35,186 nucleotides of DNA from Candidatus Magasanikbacteria bacterium CG_4_10_14_0_2_um_filter_33_14 (lineage in GTDB: Bacteria > Patescibacteriota > Patescibacteriia > Magasanikbacterales > UBA922), in contig PFPL01000032.1 in NCBI GenBank assembly GCA_002793035.1, forward strand, positions 1 through 35,186. Reading direction: 5' to 3'. Below the pieces are notes generated by a model. That model was given only the letters and a program-made list of their open reading frames with translations. It did no database searches and had not been told where the DNA came from. Numbering within the stretch: the first letter of the stretch is position 1; the number at the start of each line of letters is the position of its first letter. Shown one piece after another: positions 9,814 to 16,097 of the stretch. The translations under genes and the position numbers were made by a program.

Positions 9814-10614
9814 ATGGCTGACAATAAATTAAAAATAAAAAAGAGAACTTTGTTAATAATAGATTGGGCAAATGTATATGGTTGGTCAAAAACAACAAAT
9901 TGGATAGTATGCCCAAAAAAACTATATCACTTTTTTAATAGACCAAAAATAGTAGACAAAATACTTTATCACGGAGTAGAAATAGGACAAAATAAATCTG
10001 AACAATTCAAGCTAGACATGGAAAATTTAGGATTTTCAGTAGTTTCAAAAGAAGTAAAATGGCCACCTGTATTATTGAGTCAACAAAATCATTTTAAAAA
10101 AATTGTAAAAGATTTATTTAATTTATTGGATAAAATCAAAAAAACTAATTCTAGTATTTCCAACAAACTATACGATTTAACAAAAAAGATAGAACACCTA
10201 CAAAGTTATCAAAATAAAAACCTTGAGATACTTGATATTTCAAACGAAGATGAACTCAAGGAAATCTACACTTATATTGAAGAAGTAGATTTAGAATTAA
10301 AAAATCTAAATATAGATGTAAATGATCTTAGATATAATTTAAATAAACCCGTACACAGAAGAAAATGCGATTTTGATGTAGAAATAACCAGAGATGCAAT
10401 AAACAAAGCTGATGAATATGACACATTACTTCTTTTTAGTGGAGATGGAGATTATTATGCACTTACAGAAGATTTAATAAAAAAAGGAAAAAAAGTTATA
10501 TTAGTTTTTGCAAAAGGTCACAAAGGAAAAGAATATGACAATATAAAAAGTAGTCTTTTTTTGGCCTATCCTGTGAACCTATTAAAAGATCAATTAAAAT
10601 TGATAAAAAAATAA
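9814..10614 (+). CDS. NYN-domain (PIN-like) RNase family protein with an inserted helical region
   Basis: The ATG at 9814, one base after the WYL stop, is preferred over the TTG at 9802 because it fits the coupling. The protein (266 aa) carries the acidic residues of the NYN/LabA fold: IIDWANV with D17, DVEITRD at 188-194, and SGDGDY from 209, then 'GKKVILVF' as in the C-terminal strand. NYN domains are PIN-like, metal-dependent RNA-cleaving modules. Between strands there is a Lys/Asn/Leu-rich helical stretch at about 85-180 that is not in typical 160-190-residue family members and looks like a coiled-coil insertion. Together with the WYL protein it may form a small regulatory or defence module (inference). 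Confidence 0.78.
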   Translation: MADNKLKIKKRTLLIIDWANVYGWSKTTNWIVCPKKLYHFFNRPKIVDKILYHGVEIGQNKSEQFKLDMENLGFSVVSKEVKWPPVLLSQQNHFKKIVKDLFNLLDKIKKTNSSISNKLYDLTKKIEHLQSYQNKNLEILDISNEDELKEIYTYIEEVDLELKNLNIDVNDLRYNLNKPVHRRKCDFDVEITRDAINKADEYDTLLLFSGDGDYYALTEDLIKKGKKVILVFAKGHKGKEYDNIKSSLFLAYPVNLLKDQLKLIKK

Positions 10615-10639
10615 GACCAGAAATAAATCTTGGTCTTAT
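10611..10639 (+). terminator. Hairpin overlapping the NYN stop codon
   Basis: ATAAGACCA (10611-10619) pairs perfectly with TGGTCTTAT (10631-10639), and the TAA stop lies in the left arm. There is no strong T-run after it, so it may be a weak terminator or an RNA 3'-end stabiliser. Confidence 0.5.
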
Positions 10640-10802
10640 GTGTATCTCGATGAATGAATCCATCAAGCGTGATTAAATGTAATATAACATAAAATACTAA
10701 AAAAGTCAAGATAGCTGTGTACAAGACATTTTTAATAAAAATAGCAAATAAAAAAACAAAATACTGATAATGCTAGAATTATTATATAAATAATATTTAC
10801 CT

Positions 10803-11087
10803 ATGAAAAAATCATTACCCTTTATCTTAGTCCTCCTCGTCATCATCCTCTCCTCTGCCTACCTACTCTGGCCAAAATACGTTTCTCACGATAAACAAGC
10901 CGACACCATCGAGAAACCTGCCATCGTAGATTTCTTCGCCTGCGGGGATTATTGTCCCGGAGCACCCGAACAGTACACTGTAAAAGTATATCAAGACGTA
11001 ACCGATGAGACACAGTGTAAAGATCTTGGCGGTACGCCCGCTAGCTTCCAGGGTTGGACAGAAGTACATTATTGTCTAGCAGAATAA
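10803..11087 (+). CDS. Small exported Cys-containing protein (signal anchor)
   Basis: The 94-residue product starts MKKS and has a hydrophobic helix at about 4-23 (signal peptide or anchor). The outer part contains four Cys: 'FFACGDYCPG' near residues 44-51, a Cys before 'KDLGG', and a final 'HYC'. The pattern suggests two disulfides in a small extracytoplasmic domain. I recall similar short proteins as common, uncharacterised members of Patescibacteria genomes. Codon use is noticeably richer in C and G (for example CTC, ATC, GCC) than the AT-rich neighbours, hinting at a different history. It is monocistronic and followed by a terminator. No function can be assigned. Confidence 0.75.
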   Translation: MKKSLPFILVLLVIILSSAYLLWPKYVSHDKQADTIEKPAIVDFFACGDYCPGAPEQYTVKVYQDVTDETQCKDLGGTPASFQGWTEVHYCLAE

Positions 11088-11102
11088 AAAATAAACAAAC
11101 AA

Positions 11103-11129
11103 AAAACTACTTTCTCAAGTGGTTTTTTA
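11103..11129 (+). terminator. Rho-independent terminator after the exported protein gene
   Basis: AAAACTACTT (11103-11112) and AAGTGGTTTT (11117-11126) form a 10-bp stem with one T-G pair, followed by T residues. It is near-identical in plan to those at 9170 and 12327. Confidence 0.8.
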
Positions 11130-11158
11130 ATTATGTCTAAAATATAAACATTCCAAGT

Positions 11159-11187
11159 TTGACATTCATACATATTTTGTGTATACT
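11159..11187 (+). promoter_or_regulatory. Near-consensus sigma-70 promoter of the toxin-antitoxin pair
   Basis: TTGACA (11159-11164) and TATACT (11182-11187) are separated by exactly 17 bases. It lies 36 bases before the antitoxin ATG. Confidence 0.85.
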
Positions 11188-11200
11188 ATGTGCGTAAGAT

Positions 11201-11214
11201 GTTAATAAATTAAC
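11201..11214. promoter_or_regulatory. Candidate antitoxin operator dyad
   Basis: GTTAAT and ATTAAC flank two A residues. The dyad sits between the predicted transcription start and the antitoxin start codon, the usual place for autorepression by an HTH antitoxin. Binding is inferred. Confidence 0.5.
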
Positions 11215-11223
11215 ACCAAAAAT

Positions 11224-11910
11224 ATGACTAATAAATACTGCGAACTAATAAAAAAATTAAGAATAGAAAAGGGTCTTTCTCAAGAAGATATATACAGTAA
11301 ATTGGATACTTCTCGTTCTACTTATATTGCTTTCGAACAAGGAAAAACTGACTTGAATTTTTCTCAAATGGTGAAGATTGCTGATATTTTTGGTATATCT
11401 TTGGAAAATATAGAAAGTGGCATGTACCCAAACATGAAAAAATATAAAGAAATGATACTATCTTTTTTAAGACTAGCCAACTCTTCAGACAAAAAAATCC
11501 CAAAAACAAAACTAGCAAAACTTGTATATTTGGCCGATTTCAATTGGTTTTATGAAAAATTGGATAGTATGAGTGGCATGCAATACCGCCGACAAACTTA
11601 TGGACCAGTACCAGATATGTACTTTCGAGCCTTGGATGAACTAGAATCAGATGGAAAAATTGTGATAGACAGAAGTAAAAATAATATGTTTTTGATAAAA
11701 GAAAGTGAAAGTAATACAAAACAACAATTTGATGATTTGAACTCCGAAGAAAAAAAGTTGATAAAAAATATAAGTAAAAGATGGAACGACAAAAGGACAG
11801 AAGAAATAGTCAATTTCACCCACAATCAACTTCCCTACTTCTTATGTCGTGAAGATGAAATCATTCCTTATGAACTCATCACTCAAGAAGATCCAAAAAA
11901 CTTATATTAA
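11224..11910 (+). CDS. XRE helix-turn-helix antitoxin with Panacea (DUF4065/SocA-like) domain
   Basis: Residues 1-65 form an XRE-type DNA-binding domain ('LRIEKGLSQEDIYSKL', 'STYIAFEQGKTDL'). Residues about 80-200 match the Panacea/DUF4065 fold: 'KLAKLVYLADFNWF', 'GMQYRRQTYGPVP', 'ALDELESDGKI'. Proteins of this type are antitoxins that neutralise varied small toxins encoded next to them; the HTH part usually autorepresses. The gene is preceded by a near-consensus promoter and a dyad, and the downstream toxin candidate begins 6 bases after its stop. The length (228 aa) fits HTH plus one Panacea domain. Confidence 0.88.
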   Translation: MTNKYCELIKKLRIEKGLSQEDIYSKLDTSRSTYIAFEQGKTDLNFSQMVKIADIFGISLENIESGMYPNMKKYKEMILSFLRLANSSDKKIPKTKLAKLVYLADFNWFYEKLDSMSGMQYRRQTYGPVPDMYFRALDELESDGKIVIDRSKNNMFLIKESESNTKQQFDDLNSEEKKLIKNISKRWNDKRTEEIVNFTHNQLPYFLCREDEIIPYELITQEDPKNLY

Positions 11911-11916
11911 TGTCTT

Positions 11917-12312
11917 ATGCTAGAAAATTATTCAGTATTTATTGAACAATTTGCAGAGAGGCACTATATAAAAAGTTTTGAAAAAAAATATAAACGTGCT
12001 TGGGATATTACACAAAAAGCTTTGCTAGCTCAATTTGAACGTATTGATATGCTGCTCAAGCGTGATATAGCCGAGACTATAGTTGATGCCGGAAAATATA
12101 AGATAATAAAGACTGACTTTTCCGTCGCTGGTACCAACAAAAGTCCCAAATCAGCTGGCAATAGATGCATTGTAATTGTAGATGAAGAAGTAAAAAAAGT
12201 TTCAATACTACTTGTTTACCATAAAAATGATTTGGTTGGATCTGGTAACGAAACAGCACTTTGGAAACAAGTAATCAAAAATAATTATAGAGAATATTCA
12301 AATTTGTTGTAA
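11917..12312 (+). CDS. Putative toxin paired with the Panacea antitoxin (RelE-like by appearance)
   Basis: A 131-residue protein encoded 6 bases after the antitoxin. The N-terminus 'YIKSFEKKYKRAWDITQKAL' and the C-terminal 'GNRCIVIVDEEVKKVSILLVYHKND' recall small cytotoxic proteins of the RelE/ParE-like alpha/beta type, in which a basic strand region acts on ribosome-bound mRNA. I recall the family as a common neighbour of DUF4065 genes but cannot name a characterised member. There is no transmembrane segment. Function as toxin is inferred mainly from position, size and pairing. Confidence 0.65.
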   Translation: MLENYSVFIEQFAERHYIKSFEKKYKRAWDITQKALLAQFERIDMLLKRDIAETIVDAGKYKIIKTDFSVAGTNKSPKSAGNRCIVIVDEEVKKVSILLVYHKNDLVGSGNETALWKQVIKNNYREYSNLL

Positions 12313-12326
12313 AAATAAACAAACAA

Positions 12327-12357
12327 AAAACCACTTTTTCAAGTGGTTTTTCTTTTT
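12327..12357. terminator. Bidirectional terminator between the toxin gene and rplS
   Basis: Stem AAAACCACTT/AAGTGGTTTT (12327-12336 and 12341-12350) has T-runs on both strands, serving the converging toxin-antitoxin operon and rplS. Confidence 0.85.
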
Positions 12358-12366
12358 TTCAAAATA

Positions 12367-12744
12367 TTATTTAGCAGCTTCAGCTTTTACTTCTTCTTTT
12401 TTAACTTCTTTTTTTTCTTTTACTTCTTTCAATTTTTTCTTGTAAGTACGTAGATAGTAAGGACGAGATTGTGTTACTTTCATCTTGCGAACTAGTTCGA
12501 TTTTGTCGATAACTGGAGAATATACTGGATAAATTTTTTCTACACCGATACCACCAGATACTTTGCGAACAGTCATAGTAGAACCAGGCTCTTTGCCATG
12601 TTTCACAGCCAATACTAGACCTTCGAAGATTTGGATACGTTCTTTTTCTTCACCTTTAGCATTAGTTTCTTTTACTTTTTGATGAACTCTGACGATCATT
12701 CCTGATTGTACTTCAGCTCTGATGTCTTTGATTTCTTGTGACAT
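12367..12744 (-). CDS. rplS: Large ribosomal subunit protein bL19
   Basis: Structural protein of the 50S subunit near the interface with the 30S subunit. The family core is clear: '[10 protein letters not shown]', '[14 protein letters not shown]', '[21 protein letters not shown]' and '[14 protein letters not shown]'-type C-terminus. The 125-residue length includes a Lys/Glu/Ala-rich tail of about 20 residues beyond the usual end. It follows gmk with an 84-base gap on the same strand. The common bacterial partner trmD is not adjacent. Confidence 0.97.
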   Translation of the reverse strand: MSQEIKDIRAEVQSGMIVRVHQKVKETNAKGEEKERIQIFEGLVLAVKHGKEPGSTMTVRKVSGGIGVEKIYPVYSPVIDKIELVRKMKVTQSRPYYLRTYKKKLKEVKEKKEVKKEEVKAEAAK

Positions 12745-12828
12745 ATGTTTGTTTAATTACGAGAGGTTGGTAGTATTACCCCAACATGCGAGATTTATAA
12801 AAGTTTAAATTTATTGTGTGCAGACATT

Positions 12829-13419
12829 CTACAAAATTTTTCCGTTTTTGTCAAGAGGAAAGAGATCACGAACGATACTCTCAGTCTTGGCGACCGATTC
12901 GTCCAGCTTGCCCTCGACATTTTCTACCTCATAGTCATAAATATGACGATATTTTAGCCATTCTTCCGTGTATTTCATGCGTTCAGCGATATATGCGTCA
13001 TCTACATTGTCACGACGCTTGATACGGCTTTTTAGCACGTCTAGAGGGGCATTTATGAATATTGCCACGATATTTGGGATCATTTCCTTGGCTTTGATCA
13101 CACCTTTGTATTCTATCTTCCAGACACCTATTTTACCACTTTCTTCTACACGCTTCAGCTCTTCGAAAGTCACACCATAGAGTTGTCCGTTGTATTCCTG
13201 CGCATACTCGAAAAATTTACCTTCTTTCACTTTGTCCTCGAAGTCTTGTTTGGAGATGAAGTGATAAGGATGTCCTTCACTTTCACCCGGACGCATAGCT
13301 CTAGTCGAAGTCGTGATGACACGCTCGGTAGCGATACGCTCTCCCAATTTTTCGATGATACTGTCTTCCCCTGCTCCCGAAGGACCAGAGATGATGATGA
13401 TAGGATAAGGTTTGTCCAT
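12829..13419 (-). CDS. gmk: Guanylate kinase with altered P-loop
   Basis: Phosphorylates GMP to GDP with ATP. The 196-residue length and fold motifs fit the family: P-loop region SGPSGAGEDS at 11-20, GMP-binding 'TSTRAMRPGESEGHPYHF' at 37-54, 'FFEYAQEYNGQLYGV', and the lid 'RIKRRD'. The oddity is at residue 18, where the invariant Walker A lysine (GxGK) is glutamate (codon GAA), followed by Asp-Ser. The rest of the protein shows no decay, so either this is a lineage-specific active-site variant or activity is changed. It starts 5 bases after the stop of the rluD-like gene, with which it is probably co-transcribed. Confidence 0.9.
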   Translation of the reverse strand: MDKPYPIIIISGPSGAGEDSIIEKLGERIATERVITTSTRAMRPGESEGHPYHFISKQDFEDKVKEGKFFEYAQEYNGQLYGVTFEELKRVEESGKIGVWKIEYKGVIKAKEMIPNIVAIFINAPLDVLKSRIKRRDNVDDAYIAERMKYTEEWLKYRHIYDYEVENVEGKLDESVAKTESIVRDLFPLDKNGKIL

Positions 13420-13424
13420 AAAAA

Positions 13425-14405
13425 TTAAACTAGACTTTGTAAATAATTTTTCAAACTTGCAGGAATAGCTTGATCAAAACTTACTCTCTCACCTTTCAAA
13501 TCTGTGAATTCTAGATGTCTAGCATGAAGAAACAATCTATTCAATTCCCCATCACTTTTCTTTTGTAATTTTTTGTTGCAGTACAAGGGATCTCCGACGA
13601 CTGGACAACCAAGCGCATACATATGCACACGGATTTGGTGAGTACGTCCACTGTGAATTTTTACTTTTAATAAACTGAATCTTTTGTATTTTTCTTCTAC
13701 CCAATATTCGGTCAGAGCTTCTTTGCCATCTTGGATTTTACTAATATTACGAAGTTTCATTTTATCAATCTTTGGTCTAGAGACCATACGTCCATCTCCA
13801 CCACGATCTATATCAAAATCTATTTGACCAGTGTCTTTGTTCATTTGTCCATAGACTAGTACACTATATAGCTTGTCGACAGATCTATCTTGGAACTGTT
13901 TTTTCAAACTTTCGAAACTCTTTTGAGTACGCGCGATGACGAGTAAGCCAGAAGCTTCTTTGTCGAGACGATGCACAATACCTGGTCTTACTTCTGCTTC
14001 ACCAACATTTTTTATTTCAGGATATTTTGCGAGCAACATGTTTACTAGTGTATCTACTTCCCCGGCTTGTGTCGGATGAACTAGAATTCCAGAAGGTTTG
14101 TTGACGACGATATAATCTGCAGTTTCAGCGACGACATCTAGTTTTGGTAATTTTTTGGCTTTTATTTTGTTTTCTGCATCTTTTATACTAGTGTCTTCTT
14201 CTTTTACTTCTATTTGTTTGGTCGAAGTCAGTCTTTCCCCAGCTTTTTTTGGTTCTCTACCATCTAGTGTCACTTGATTGGCGATAATCATTTTTTGGAT
14301 CTTAGTACGACTAATCCCCATTTGTTCAGCCAAAAAGACATCCAGACGCTCGTGACATCTTTCTTCTGGTACTTGATAAATTTGTGTATTTTTAGCTTTT
14401 TTCAT
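13425..14405 (-). CDS. RluA/RluD-family 23S rRNA pseudouridine synthase
   Basis: Isomerises uridines in rRNA. An S4 RNA-binding domain lies at about residues 15-70 ('ERLDVFLAEQMGISRTKIQKMI'-like). The catalytic motif HRLDKEASG carries the nucleophilic Asp at 148, followed by 'LVIARTQKS'. 'VNKPSGILVHP' at about 101-111 and 'HSGRTHQIRVH' are further family signatures. The 326-residue length and the S4 domain fit RluD-like enzymes, but the target cannot be read from sequence. A charged linker at about 65-88 joins S4 and catalytic domains. It has a good promoter 11 bases upstream of its start and is followed after 5 bases by gmk. Confidence 0.93.
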   Translation of the reverse strand: MKKAKNTQIYQVPEERCHERLDVFLAEQMGISRTKIQKMIIANQVTLDGREPKKAGERLTSTKQIEVKEEDTSIKDAENKIKAKKLPKLDVVAETADYIVVNKPSGILVHPTQAGEVDTLVNMLLAKYPEIKNVGEAEVRPGIVHRLDKEASGLLVIARTQKSFESLKKQFQDRSVDKLYSVLVYGQMNKDTGQIDFDIDRGGDGRMVSRPKIDKMKLRNISKIQDGKEALTEYWVEEKYKRFSLLKVKIHSGRTHQIRVHMYALGCPVVGDPLYCNKKLQKKSDGELNRLFLHARHLEFTDLKGERVSFDQAIPASLKNYLQSLV

Positions 14406-14415
14406 AAGTAGAGCG

Positions 14416-14444
14416 ATTATACCCTATTAGACTTGAAAAATCAA
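14416..14444 (-). promoter_or_regulatory. Sigma-70 promoter of the rluD-like/gmk operon
   Basis: Read on the minus strand: TTGATT (14439-14444), 17-base spacer, TATAAT (14416-14421). The predicted start lies just before the ATG at 14405, giving a nearly leaderless mRNA. Its -35 box abuts that of the oppositely oriented tRNA promoter. Confidence 0.8.
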
Positions 14445-14461
14445 GGGCTTTCTGCTATAAT
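14433..14461 (+). promoter_or_regulatory. Sigma-70 promoter of the tRNA/tRNA-like array
   Basis: TTGAAA (14433-14438), 17-base spacer, TATAAT (14456-14461) with an extended -10 TG at 14453-14454. A transcript starting near 14468 would contain both tRNA-like relics before the mature tRNA. Confidence 0.8.
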
Positions 14462-14505
14462 CTATTTGTTAATTTTGTTGTGAATTAAGGGCCTATACTT
14501 CAAAA

Positions 14506-14606
14506 CTACTATTAATATAAATAGTAGCTCAGAGGTTAGCCCCGCCCTTCGCGAAGGGCGGGGTATAACGTCGGGGTCGATGGTTCAAAGTTAGATATAA
14601 ATATAA
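14506..14606 (+). pseudogene. tRNA-like relic 1 with 24-base palindrome in place of the D/anticodon half
   Basis: Shares TAGCTCAGAGGTTAG (14525-14539) and TATAACGTCGGGGTCGATGG plus TTCAAA (14564-14589) with the intact tRNA downstream. Where the tRNA has 11 bases completing the D stem and the 5' side of the anticodon stem, this copy has a perfect 24-base GC-rich palindrome (14540-14563, centre TTCGCGAA). The T-stem 3' strand and acceptor 3' strand are missing. An 8-bp inverted repeat (14506-14513 with 14520-14527) lies at its 5' side. It cannot fold as a tRNA. Confidence 0.75.
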
Positions 14607-14671
14607 GGGCCAATAGCTCAGGGGTTAGTCCCGACAAAGTCGGGATATAACGTTGGAGTCGATGGTTCAAA
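14607..14671 (+). pseudogene. tRNA-like relic 2 with hairpin in place of the D/anticodon half
   Basis: Shares TAGCTCAGGGGTTAG (14614-14628) and TATAACGTTGGAGTCGATGG plus TTCAAA (14646-14671) with the intact tRNA. Between them the hairpin TCCCGAC-AAA-GTCGGGA (14629-14645) replaces the same 11-base segment as in relic 1. It ends at the same point in the T loop and lacks the 3' acceptor strand. Confidence 0.75.
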
Positions 14672-14677
14672 TAATGG

Positions 14678-14750
14678 GGGCTAGTAGCTCAGGGGTTAGA
14701 GCACAACGCTTATAACGTTGGGGTCGATGGTTCAAATCCATCCTAGCCTA
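14678..14750 (+). tRNA. tRNA-Ile, anticodon UAU
   Basis: A full cloverleaf can be drawn. Acceptor GGGCTAG/CTAGCCT (one G-U), D stem GCTC/GAGC with GG in the loop, anticodon stem CAACG/CGTTG with loop CTTATAA, five-base variable loop, T stem GATGG/CCATC with loop TTCAAAT, discriminator A. The anticodon at 14711-14713 is TAT, reading AUA. CCA is not encoded. Most bacteria read AUA with a lysidine-modified CAU tRNA, so this anticodon is unusual. Confidence 0.88.
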
Positions 14751-14828
14751 CAAAGTAAATCAGTGTGTTAAAGTTAAAGTTCAAATTCATACTATATTAC
14801 AAATGTAGAACCAATAAAAATTAATTCT

Positions 14829-15092
14829 ATGCATTACCTATATTTTTTATGGAGTGAAAAACTACAAAAAATATATATAGGTGAAACGACAGATGTCTTA
14901 GCAAGAATTGACTACCACAATAGCGGACGTCAAAGATATACTTCCCTAGGTGTACCTTGGACACCAATTGCTTATGTAGAATTTGAAAATAGACACGAAG
15001 CACTTGCCGAAGAAAAAAGATTGAAAAAATGTAAAAATAGAGAATACTACAAAAAGTATTTACTAGAAAATGGAAAGAAAATAAAAAAATAA
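14829..15092 (+). CDS. Single-domain GIY-YIG protein (UPF0213/YhbQ-like)
   Basis: The 87-residue protein is one small GIY-YIG domain: 'YLYFLWSEKLQKIYIGET' region near the N-terminus, Arg in 'DVLARIDYHNSG', then 'VEFENRHEALAEEKRLKK', which carries the catalytic-type Glu. Free-standing members are widespread in bacteria and have been linked to branched or single-stranded DNA cleavage; the exact role here is unknown. It begins 79 bases after the tRNA-Ile on the same strand and has no clear terminator before it, so it may be read through from the tRNA promoter. No Shine-Dalgarno sequence is seen. Confidence 0.85.
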   Translation: MHYLYFLWSEKLQKIYIGETTDVLARIDYHNSGRQRYTSLGVPWTPIAYVEFENRHEALAEEKRLKKCKNREYYKKYLLENGKKIKK

Positions 15093-15147
15093 TAAATCAA
15101 TATCAAACTGTATTACGAAAGTAGGGATACAAAAAATCTTCAAAAAG

Positions 15148-15174
15148 TGCTATAATACTATATATATTATAGCA
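15148..15174. promoter_or_regulatory. 10-bp inverted repeat containing a TATAAT box
   Basis: TGCTATAATA (15148-15157) and TATTATAGCA (15165-15174) are perfect complements around a 7-base spacer. The left arm contains TATAAT, so a bound regulator would cover a -10 region upstream of the HD gene. Confidence 0.55.
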
Positions 15175-15187
15175 TCAAAAAACAGTC

Positions 15188-15210
15188 ATTTCATTTATAA
15201 CAAATGAAAT
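15188..15210 (+). promoter_or_regulatory. Hairpin at the first possible start codon of the HD gene
   Basis: ATTTCATTT (15188-15196) pairs with AAATGAAAT (15202-15210) around a 5-base loop. The right arm includes the first two bases of the ATG at 15209, so in RNA it could mask that start. Confidence 0.5.
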
Positions 15211-15988
15211 GGTTCAACAATTACAACATCTACAACAAAAAGCTATGTCTTTTACCAAAAGTATAAAAAAACTTATTATTGAAGCTCAAAAACAAATGAG
15301 TCATTCTTTTGATCCTCTTCATGATTTGCGCCACGTCGAAAGAGTCGTAGACAATACCAAAAATATTTCCAAAAATATAAAACTAAGTCAAAAAGAAAGA
15401 GATGCTCTCGAACTTGCCGCTTGGTGGCATGATGTTAGTCGCGCATTATCAAACAAACCTTCCATGATTTGGATGGCACTTTTCGACGACAACTTGTCAG
15501 CCTTTGCCCTACTCTTCTATGCTATACGTCATCGTGTAGTGAGTAGTGTAGCTCTAAAAGCTTTTGGAATGCTTATGTGCAATGGTATGATGACAGGCAA
15601 ATTCATGACAAAGATTTTTGCAAGAAAAAGAACCAGATTACTTTTGAACCTTTTGAAAGATGCTGACATGATGGACATCATGAATATCAATAGATTCTAT
15701 GAAGCAAGTCAACTTGCCCAAATGTCTAAAGCAAATTTACGAAAATTCCGTACTCTTATTTGGTTCAACTTACATACCAAAATTTTACAAATGAAAACAA
15801 TCGAGGCTAGAGTATATATCGAAGAGATTATGAAAGATTTCATTACCTGGTTTTCAGAAGCCGAAATATATCTATGGCATGCCGAAAATTTTGGTGAAGA
15901 GTGGATGGAAAAAACCATGGCTAGACTAAAGAGCAACCTAAATAATATCATTGAGCTAAATAGTATTAGCTACGCCATGACAAACTAA
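15209..15988 (+). CDS. HD-domain phosphohydrolase-like protein
   Basis: The HD metal site is visible: His in 'HDLRHVERVV' (about residues 44-53), the HD pair in 'AAWWHDVSR' (about 70-78), and a late Asp in 'LLKDADMMD'. HD proteins hydrolyse nucleotide or other phosphoester bonds; the substrate is not deducible. Residues after about 85 contain a mildly hydrophobic helical stretch ('MIWMALFDDNLSAFALLFYAIRHRVV'-like), with an IRHRV that may supply another metal ligand. The start may be the ATG at 15209 or at 15245 (MSFTKS); no ribosome-binding site decides, and a hairpin overlaps the first. A terminator overlaps the stop. Confidence 0.8.
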   Translation: MVQQLQHLQQKAMSFTKSIKKLIIEAQKQMSHSFDPLHDLRHVERVVDNTKNISKNIKLSQKERDALELAAWWHDVSRALSNKPSMIWMALFDDNLSAFALLFYAIRHRVVSSVALKAFGMLMCNGMMTGKFMTKIFARKRTRLLLNLLKDADMMDIMNINRFYEASQLAQMSKANLRKFRTLIWFNLHTKILQMKTIEARVYIEEIMKDFITWFSEAEIYLWHAENFGEEWMEKTMARLKSNLNNIIELNSISYAMTN

Positions 15989-16006
15989 TAAGTTTGTCTT
16001 TTTTTC
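15979..16006 (+). terminator. Terminator overlapping the HD gene stop codon
   Basis: GACAAACT (15979-15986), loop AATA, AGTTTGTC (15991-15998), then a run of T. The TAA stop begins in the left arm. Confidence 0.85.
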
Positions 16007-16097
16007 AAAAAAATTAATAACCAACTATTTTACAACAAATTAACAAAATGTGAGAAGAAACATTTTGGTAGTAAGCTACGATAAATTAAATCTTCTC

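Noticed and set aside
12816-13428. Plus-strand frames over gmk
   Set aside because: They are antisense to a well-supported conserved gene and have no family features.
14506-14750. CRISPR array
   Set aside because: Repeats are tRNA-derived, only three, of unequal spacing, and there are no cas genes.
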